Shown: positions 57,791 to 64,000 of the stretch, piece after piece
Layout: each line of letters begins with the position of its first letter
Numbering within the stretch: the stretch's first letter is position 1
Source of the DNA: Garcia nutans
Taxonomy: Eukaryota > Streptophyta > Magnoliopsida > Malpighiales > Euphorbiaceae
Direction: 5' to 3'
DNA: 64,000 nucleotides
Assembly (NCBI GenBank): GCA_947685225.1
Contig: CANTUV010000007.1
Span: forward strand, 18,248,501-18,312,500
Translations under genes and position numbers: made by a program
Notes under the pieces: model-generated
What the model saw: the letters and a program-made list of their open reading frames with translations, nothing else
Told to the model about the DNA's origin: nothing
Databases searched by the model: none

Positions 57791-58790
57791 GATAAGGGTC
57801 AATCAAATCCAGTTTAGGGTCGAGAACCCAAAATTTAGTCTTAGCTCGAAAACCTAAATCCAGTTTTGAGTCGAGAACCCAAATCAAGTTTAGGGTTAAG
57901 AACCCAAAAATCCAGTCTCGAGTCCAAGTACCCAAATTAAATTCAGTTCATGTCTAAGTACTCAGTCTTGGGTCCAAGTACCCAAATCAAATTCAGTCTT
58001 GGGTCGAAATACCCAGTCTTGGGTCCAGGTACCCAAATTAAATTCAGTCTCAGGTTCAAGTACCCAGTCTAGGGTCCAAGTACCCAAATCAAATTCACTC
58101 TCGGGTCCAAGTACCCAGTCTTGGGTCCAAGTATCCAAATCAAATTCAGTTTTGAGTCCAAGTACCCAGTCCCGAGTCTAAGTACCCAATCTCGGGTCTA
58201 AGTACCCAAATTAAATTCAGTCTCAGGTCCAAATACCCAATCTTGGGTCCAAGTACCCAAATTAAATTCAGCCTCGGGTCCAAGTACCCAAATAAAATTT
58301 AGTCTCAGATCTAAGTACCCAGTCTTGGGTCTAAGTATCTAGTCCCAGGTCCAAGTACCCAAATTAAATCCAGTCTCGAGTCGAGAACTCAAATCCAGTT
58401 TAGGGTCGATAACCCAAAATTTAGTCTCGGGTCGAGAACCCAAATCAAATTTAAGGTCGAGAACCTAAAATCCAGTCTCAGATCTTGAACCTAAATCCAA
58501 TTTAGGATTGAAAACCCAAAATCCAGTTTTCGGTTAAGAACCCAAAATTCAGTCTTGAATCCAAGTACCTAGTCTTGGGTCCATGTACTCAAATTAAATT
58601 ATTTTTGAGTCTAGAACTCACCTCGAGTCTAGAATCCAAATTATTTTTTAATCCAAAACTCACATCGGGTCCTGAACCCAAATTCTTTTTGAGTTCAGAA
58701 CTCACCCTGAGTCTAGAACCCAAATTATTTTTGAGTCTATAACTCATCTCGGGTCCAGAACCTAAATTATTTTTTGAGCCCAGAACAAAA
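57791..58790. repeat. Tandem repeat, unit about 28-38 bp (TTGGGTCCAAGTACCCAAATT)
   Basis: About 1 kb of degenerate units built on GGGTCCAAGTACCCA, CAGTCTCGGGTC and GGGTCGAGAACCCAAA. Each unit has a GGGT...ACCC inverted repeat. Tandem repeats in the 3' untranslated part are characteristic of Tat/Ogre elements. Confidence 0.9.
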
Positions 58791-58883
58791 TCTAACCTTG
58801 GGCACAGAGTCCAATTTGGCTCTAAACCTAGTAAAAAATCATGTTGCTTTTCACTCTCTTTTGCTATAGTCCCAGATCGCTCA

Positions 58884-58897
58884 AGCAGAGGGCAAAC
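58884..58897 (+). promoter_or_regulatory. Probable polypurine tract of the Tat element
   Basis: AGCAGAGGGCAAAC directly before the 3' LTR; purine-rich but weak. Confidence 0.5.
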
Positions 58898-60966
58898 TAT
58901 AAACCCTTATTTTTTTACCAAGTCTAGTCCAACACTAATTAAAAGGTGATTAAGTTAAGTCTGAATATTTAAAATAGTCCAAAATAATTTTTATAATTTA
59001 TTTTAATAATATAATATTTATTATATGAAAGAAAAAAGAAATTATAAATATTTATTTTAAATATAATATTTACTTTTAATAATATAAATAAATATAAATA
59101 TAAAAAAATAAAAAATAATAATAATGGACAAATTGGTGAGCGACACGCAACAGGCCGGTCTACATGAATTAGCAAGCCAATTCTCCGCAGGCCTCGCCTA
59201 CGGCAAATTGGCCTGTAACTCGCAGTCCAGTGCATGTGCCCTCGCAGCCCGCAACCCACGCCCCTGTGCGTTTAGGGTTGCCAATTTTGCCTAAACCTAT
59301 TTTAATTCAGACTATTTTTAATATTTCCTGAACCAACAAGTATTAAGTTTTTTTTGATGACTTACCTCTAAATAACATATTAAAAGAGGACCTTGGGGAC
59401 TTTTTTTTTTTTTAGACTTTTGGATTTTTGGAACGGCAACAATTATTAGCAAGGAGGCAGAAGAGATTGATAAAAAAAAACCCTAGCAACAAAAGAAGAA
59501 AGATCAAAAAAAATTTATCAAGGCAGAGGCTCACTACTGTGTTGATTTGATTCAACCAACAAGTAAGCCGGTGCAAGTGAAAGCTTGGATCAACAATTGA
59601 TTATTGGTGAAGCCAACAACAGGTGGTACACTCTAAATCAATTTAATATAAGATGCTTTGATGGTTTTTAAATATTGAATGAGTTTTATCCTTGGTATAA
59701 ACTAATTCAGTATATTATATCCATTACTTTTGATTCATATCAGTTTATTTAAAGCTTGATCAATGTATGTTGATTTTATAATTCACAGTAGGTTTTGTAT
59801 TTGAAATTGCTTCATCCAGTAGCCATCCATATTAGAGTTTGTATTACACAATTATTTATTATGAGTCAATATTCCAATAGCCTAAAGTTTTATAAATACA
59901 ATCACAGTAGCTTTATTTTTCCAACATCAAAAACTCTAATCCTATTTTCATAAACCCTAGTACTATTTTCATAAAAATTCCAAACTCTAATTTACTTAAA
60001 CCTTAAACCTTAATTTCTCCTTTGTTAAATTTTCCCAATAGCCAAAGTCTATTTTTAATTTATACAATAGCTTAATCTTTTTCAAAAAATATGTATAAAT
60101 TATTAGTTTTTTAAAAAAAAAACCCTATTTTCTAAACTAAATCCTAAAATCTTAGTTTTTAAACCAAAACCCTCAAAACTCAAATTTTATCCAAGAGACC
60201 CTAATTAAAGTGTAAACCCTATATTTATATATCTATTTGCTTCATTTAAGTTTTGATGCATGCTTATTATGTGTCTTGAATGGATGATTCCTTAATATTG
60301 TACATGTTGATGGATGATTTATTTTCATTTGATTTTATGATGAATGCTTGAATGTTTGTTCGTTGATTTATTTTTCTTTTTAGTTTCAAGAAATTGCAAG
60401 AGGTATGTTTTCATGTTATGGATATCTCATTTGTTAGATCTAATGTAATATAATTTATTTAAGTTTTGAATTAATGTAAAGAATACGTTTCAACCAATTG
60501 GTGGGTATCCTATTTTATTTATTTTCTTTTAGACATTGGACAATTGTAAAGGCAAGTTTTCAATCCATGGATGGGTGCCTATTCATTTATTTTATTTGAA
60601 CTTGTTGTGATTTTAATAAAGTGATTATTTATCTTTGTGATTATATGTATTATGGATTATATCATTATAATTAAGAATTTTATAATATTAAGACCTGAAA
60701 ATGAGGTCGGTTTCGACGAACCGGGTGCTGTGGGGGTACTGGGTCATTCTCACCTTCCCCACGCATACCTAACTTTCTGAACACATTAGGGGGTTAGGAA
60801 TTCCTTAGAAATCGAGTCATTTACCTCTTTCTTTTTATCAGCCCGTTCGGGTAGGGACTCCATTATCTCTGGGTTTAGGCCTGTGTTCTCTAAGGCTCTA
60901 AGCCTAACAGTGTCGAAGTCGCAAGAACCATTCCACATGGATTGAGGGCAAAAATTCCCACCCACA
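58898..60966 (+). repeat. Tat 3' LTR
   Basis: 2069 bp; starts TATAAACCC (first dinucleotide TA instead of TG) and ends CCCACA. Aligns with the split 5' LTR (about 2013 bp) with many changes. The uninterrupted ATCATTATAATT near 60660 shows the pre-insertion site of the Sirevirus-like element. Confidence 0.9.
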
Positions 60967-62519
60967 TTTGTGTTTATTGTAATAATATTATGATTATTTT
61001 TTACTTATTTTAATGGAATATATTTGAATTATTTTATTGTAATTGTACTTTGAATAAATTTTATGTATTTTTATATTTATGTTATAATTATTATTTATTT
61101 ATTTTTGTAGGTTATATTTGAATTTAAAATATGTATTTGAATTTTGATTATGTATAAAATTTACTATATTTATTAAATTTTGGATTTTTCTCTACATATA
61201 TAGTGAAATGGTTAAAAACTTGAAATTATTAATTAACCATCCATTTTATATTGTTAACCAATAATCAGTTAACCCACTAATGATTCGATTTTAGTTTATA
61301 ATTTTTATAACTCAAAATCGACAGTTTGGTTTTCTTTATTATGGCTCACGATTTGGTTAACCGAACAGTGAGCATCCTTACCAAATGGTTATAATCAAGG
61401 AAATGGGGTTGTTCCTTAGCCTGGCACAAATATTTGGTGAACCATAGGGAAGTGCACTAATAGGAGAGGAAATTTTGCAACATAACTAAGCTATGACCCA
61501 CAACAAATGCTCCTTCAAAAGCCTCAGGGGTAGAAAATTTAAGCCTTAGGATCTCTTTAGCTAGATAATCCAAGGTAGGGAAATAGGATTCCCTCCTACA
61601 GTTCCCAAAACCTAATAAGAGGAACAGGGAACTTTGATATGAGGATTGGGCAGCTTCTTTGTTTCCTAAAATTATTAGAGTATAGTAAACCTCATACAGC
61701 TAAAACATAGAGATAATTGAAATATTCCTTTCACTCTCTGTAAATTCATTCCCATATTGAATCAATCTCTAAAAAATGATTGAAGAAAGTCGACTTAATT
61801 TCATTGAAAAAAAAACCCATTCCCTTATTTAGTTGAAGAGGAAAAAATACGATTCCTTAAGCATTATTGAAGAAGAAATTAGCACCTCTCACCTCAATCT
61901 CCATGCAGTCCAAATATTTTCCATCATTTCCTTTCAAGGGCATTTAAATGGATTTTTTTGTTTCCTTTGATTAATATACAAGAACATTTTAGTTGGTATA
62001 TTTGCTTTATTTGATTTATGGGCAAAAGTACTCCAATAATTTTTTTTGATAATTTATTAATGGGTAGGACAAAAAGGAGTATTATTGTTTAGTTAAAGGA
62101 TTTAATTTGTTTTGTTTGATTAATTAGGGTTAAATACAATAAAAAGAAGATGAAGAAGGAGGAGGAGGCGGGAGGAGAGAGGAGATGCCGTTTGTATTGA
62201 TCAATGGCTTCAAATGACCTCACTTGCCTCTGCACGTGTATCACTCACTTATCTGCTAACTCAGCAAAATTATGTTTAAATGTGACAAAAAAAAAATAAG
62301 TTTAGGAGGCTAACTAGTCAATTTCTAAGTTGAGAGGGTAATGTGACCAATCGAAACAAGATCAGAGGGGCTACATATGTATTTTCCCTATAATATTTTT
62401 TAAAATATAAATAAACTTGTAAAGTTTATTCCTATGCCAATAACATAACTTAATTTTTTTTTATCAATAAAATTTTGTAAATGTTTAAATTTGAAATTTT
62501 GAAGTAATTTTTTTGAATA
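60967..62519. other. Right flank of the Tat element, no gene recognised
   Basis: Starts with TTTGT (probable target duplication). AT-rich, with GGTTAACCGAACAGTGAG at 61354-61371 and a purine-rich block AAGAAGGAGGAGGAGGCGGG near 62150. No supported frame. Confidence 0.4.
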
Positions 62520-62524
62520 TTACT

Positions 62525-62610
62525 TTAGGGAGAAGGGAATTGATCTGGAGTCTACCCAAGAGATGTGCACTTGCCGCTATGCTATGCCTCGTCATGCATA
62601 TACGTGAAAA
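62525..62610 (-). repeat. SINE-like unit, tRNA-derived head (minus strand)
   Basis: On the minus strand TAGCATAGCGG matches the A-box consensus TRGCNNAGYGG exactly, and 28 bases later GATCAATTC matches the B-box GWTCRANNC. Flanking GAGG and TTCCCT extend the tRNA-like shape. The tail and target duplication are unclear. Confidence 0.6.
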
Positions 62611-63100
62611 AAATTAATTATACATATATGTGATTTTTTACATGTACAAATCAGTTTTTAAAAACTTTATATTCATTTTATCTTAAATTGTTACATACAA
62701 CATGTTTTTGAAATCCTAGCAAAATTAATTTTCCAAAGTATTCTTTTAAAGGGAAAATATTATAATTTTTATATTTTAAAAATAAAAATTCATGCTACAA
62801 ATTGAATGACATGAATTAAAACTTTTGCTTCATTCTTTTAATTTCCAAAACACCTCTTTAAAAATGATTTTTGACACTTGGATAATTGGAGAAAATGATA
62901 AATTCATATTTTGTATAAAAACAAATATTTTTATTCCTAACTCTTTTCATTGTTTCTAATTGAATTTAATAAGTTTTCATTGATGAGTAGAATAAATCAT
63001 GCTCTTAAAGTGAGAAAATACAAAATATGAGTTTGCAACTGTATTTAAAATAAAATTTGAAGAAAAAGGAAGAAAGGTGTGAAAAGGTAGAAGCAAACTC
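62611..63100. other. AT-rich stretch, nothing recognised
   Basis: Poly-A/T-rich sequence with no frame or repeat that could be assigned. A 78-codon minus-strand frame (62977-63213) partly covers the palindromes that follow and is not supported. Confidence 0.3.
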
Positions 63101-63455
63101 ACTTCCATGTCCATGGACATCAAATCCATGCCCATGGACTTCATCCTAAGCTTGCCAAAGAAAAAGAGAAGAAAAATTAAGGGTTCCAGAAGATAATCTA
63201 AGTCTACAATCATGGCATCTCAAAGCCATGCCCGTAGACACCATCTACCTTTTGTCTTTAAAGAGAAGAAAGAAGGCAAGAAGTTTCAGAGGCAGACTCA
63301 AGTGCATGATCATGGGAACTCAAGACCACGCCCGTGGAGTCTAGTTGACTAGTGTTTGGAAAAGTTTCACACAAGTTAGTTTCACACAAGTTAGCTTGTG
63401 TACAGTTAAGCACGATCATGGGGTCTCAAGGCCACGATCGTGGGAATTGTGAGGC
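63101..63455. promoter_or_regulatory. Palindrome cluster CCATGTCCATGG / CCACGCCCGTGG, probable LTR piece
   Basis: Four pairs: CCATGTCCATGGACATC with CCATGCCCATGGAC; CATGGCATC with GCCATGCCCGTAGAC; GATCATGGGAACTC with GACCACGCCCGTGGAG; GATCATGGGGTCTC with GGCCACGATCGTGGG. Organisation matches the arrays in the Athila- and Tekay-like LTRs. Confidence 0.5.
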
Positions 63456-64000
63456 TATTGGAAATTGAATTTTAAGTAGAAATCTTTCAAGATTTGACTT
63501 CCTATTCAATTGACACTTCCTCAAATCTTCTCCAAATATTTTCATATTTAAGAAAGAAGACATAATAGCTCCAATAAATATCCAAGCCTTCTTCTCAATT
63601 GGGTTACCAACTCTTTTTGTAATTTTTTAATTTATTTTACTGATTCTTTGAAGAGAGAAGGAGGCTTGGTCTAAGAAAAGATTCAAGATCAAGAGTTCCA
63701 TTCAATCCAAAGACTTCACAAGTTTGATCTTTCTTATTTTTCATAGTTTAATAATGTCTTTTATTATTTTCTTTAGTTATTTTACTTCTATTTATTTATG
63801 TGCAACTAAAAGTTAAATTAGGGTTAGGCCCTTATATTAATTTTACTATATAATAATTTATTCTTATTTTATTCAATTGTGTTTATCCTTTTGGATATTT
63901 TGTTATTTTTAAACTTAAAGTATTAATTATTTTGCCAATAATTAATTCAACGGAGATGTTGTGTGATAGGGTGAGAGTGGAAGCATAACATTAATCCAAG
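63456..64000. other. Possible LTR continuation, cut by window end
   Basis: No frame. The sequence after the palindromes (pyrimidine-rich, then TTTGAAGAGAGAAGG, then AT-rich with TAGGGTTAGG) resembles the part downstream of the TATA box in Athila-type LTRs in style only; no second LTR copy is visible. Confidence 0.3.

Larger units (their letters stand above)
14712..60966 (+). mobile_element. Tat/Ogre-like Ty3/gypsy element, non-autonomous, host to three insertions
   Basis: Bounded by two related LTRs (14712-26937 with an insertion inside; 58898-60966). The 5' LTR is followed by GTGGCGACTCTAC, the tRNA-Arg-type primer site typical of Tat/Ogre elements, and the 3' LTR is preceded by a short purine-rich tract and tandem repeats. 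Gag remnants lie at 28064-28512 and 36412-36748. Without the nested elements (16438-26645, 28518-36406, 37655-55928) it would be about 9.9 kb. No protease, RT, RNase H or integrase is visible in the remaining internal sequence, so it depended on a partner. The flanks TATGT/TTTGT differ by one base. Confidence 0.82.

Noticed and set aside
57999..58181. Repetitive Ser/Gln/Val-rich frame in the 3' tandem array
   Set aside because: Follows the repeat unit; not a gene.
61200..61380. GGTTAACCGAAC-rich stretch right of the Tat element, compared with GGTTTAGGTTT at 14280-14310, as halves of one disrupted element
   Set aside because: Both are simple and diverged; no continuous alignment across the target site could be made by eye.

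Overview
The window is nuclear DNA of a flowering plant (probably a eudicot; the species cannot be told from the sequence). It is AT-rich, spliceosomal introns can be read in two genes, and almost every base that can be assigned belongs to plant transposable elements. No host single-copy gene, rRNA or canonical tRNA gene was recognised.

Layout. (1) 1-13033: the right-hand part of a CACTA (En/Spm) DNA transposon whose left tip lies outside the window. It carries subterminal arrays of an AGACAACGG motif at both sides, a 12-exon minus-strand gene for a Ulp1/C48-type protease with a transposase-24-like N-terminal part, a 1.5-kb AT-rich minisatellite, and a plus-strand TNP2 transposase gene broken by one stop and three frameshifts. 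(2) 13034-14711: old flanking DNA with an orphan LTR tail and a SINE-like head. (3) 14712-60966: one large Tat/Ogre-like Ty3/gypsy element (about 9.9 kb once inserts are removed, with gag remnants but no pol) that serves as target for three other retrotransposons. A Sirevirus-like Ty1/copia element (16438-26645, minus, TSD ATTAT) sits in its 5' LTR. An Athila-like Ty3/gypsy element (28518-36406, plus, TSD AAGGT/AAGGA) sits in its gag. A Tekay/Del-like chromovirus (37655-55928, minus, TSD GATTG) sits in its internal region and is itself split by an Angela-like Ty1/copia element (41693-50009, plus, TSD TAAAC). (4) 60967-64000: flanking DNA with a minus-strand SINE-like unit and, at the end, a GC-rich palindrome cluster that looks like part of another LTR.

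The nesting gives an order of events that agrees with LTR similarity judged by eye: Tat LTRs clearly diverged, Sirevirus and Athila LTR pairs differing at roughly 2 percent, Tekay at about half a percent, Angela at about 3 positions in 1368. The Tekay reading frame is continuous across the Angela target site, so Tekay still had an open frame when Angela landed.

Most notable signals: arrays of GC-rich palindromic units directly upstream of the LTR TATA box in unrelated retrotransposon lineages; an Athila-like element whose gag-protease frame is fused in frame to the integrase tail, with RT, RNase H and the integrase core gone; four tandem hairpins with a compensatory base-pair change in the Angela leader; an intact accessory (env-position) ORF in an otherwise broken Sirevirus; and a Tekay integrase that has lost the module between its core and its chromodomain. 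All percentages, residue numbers and splice sites were read by eye.
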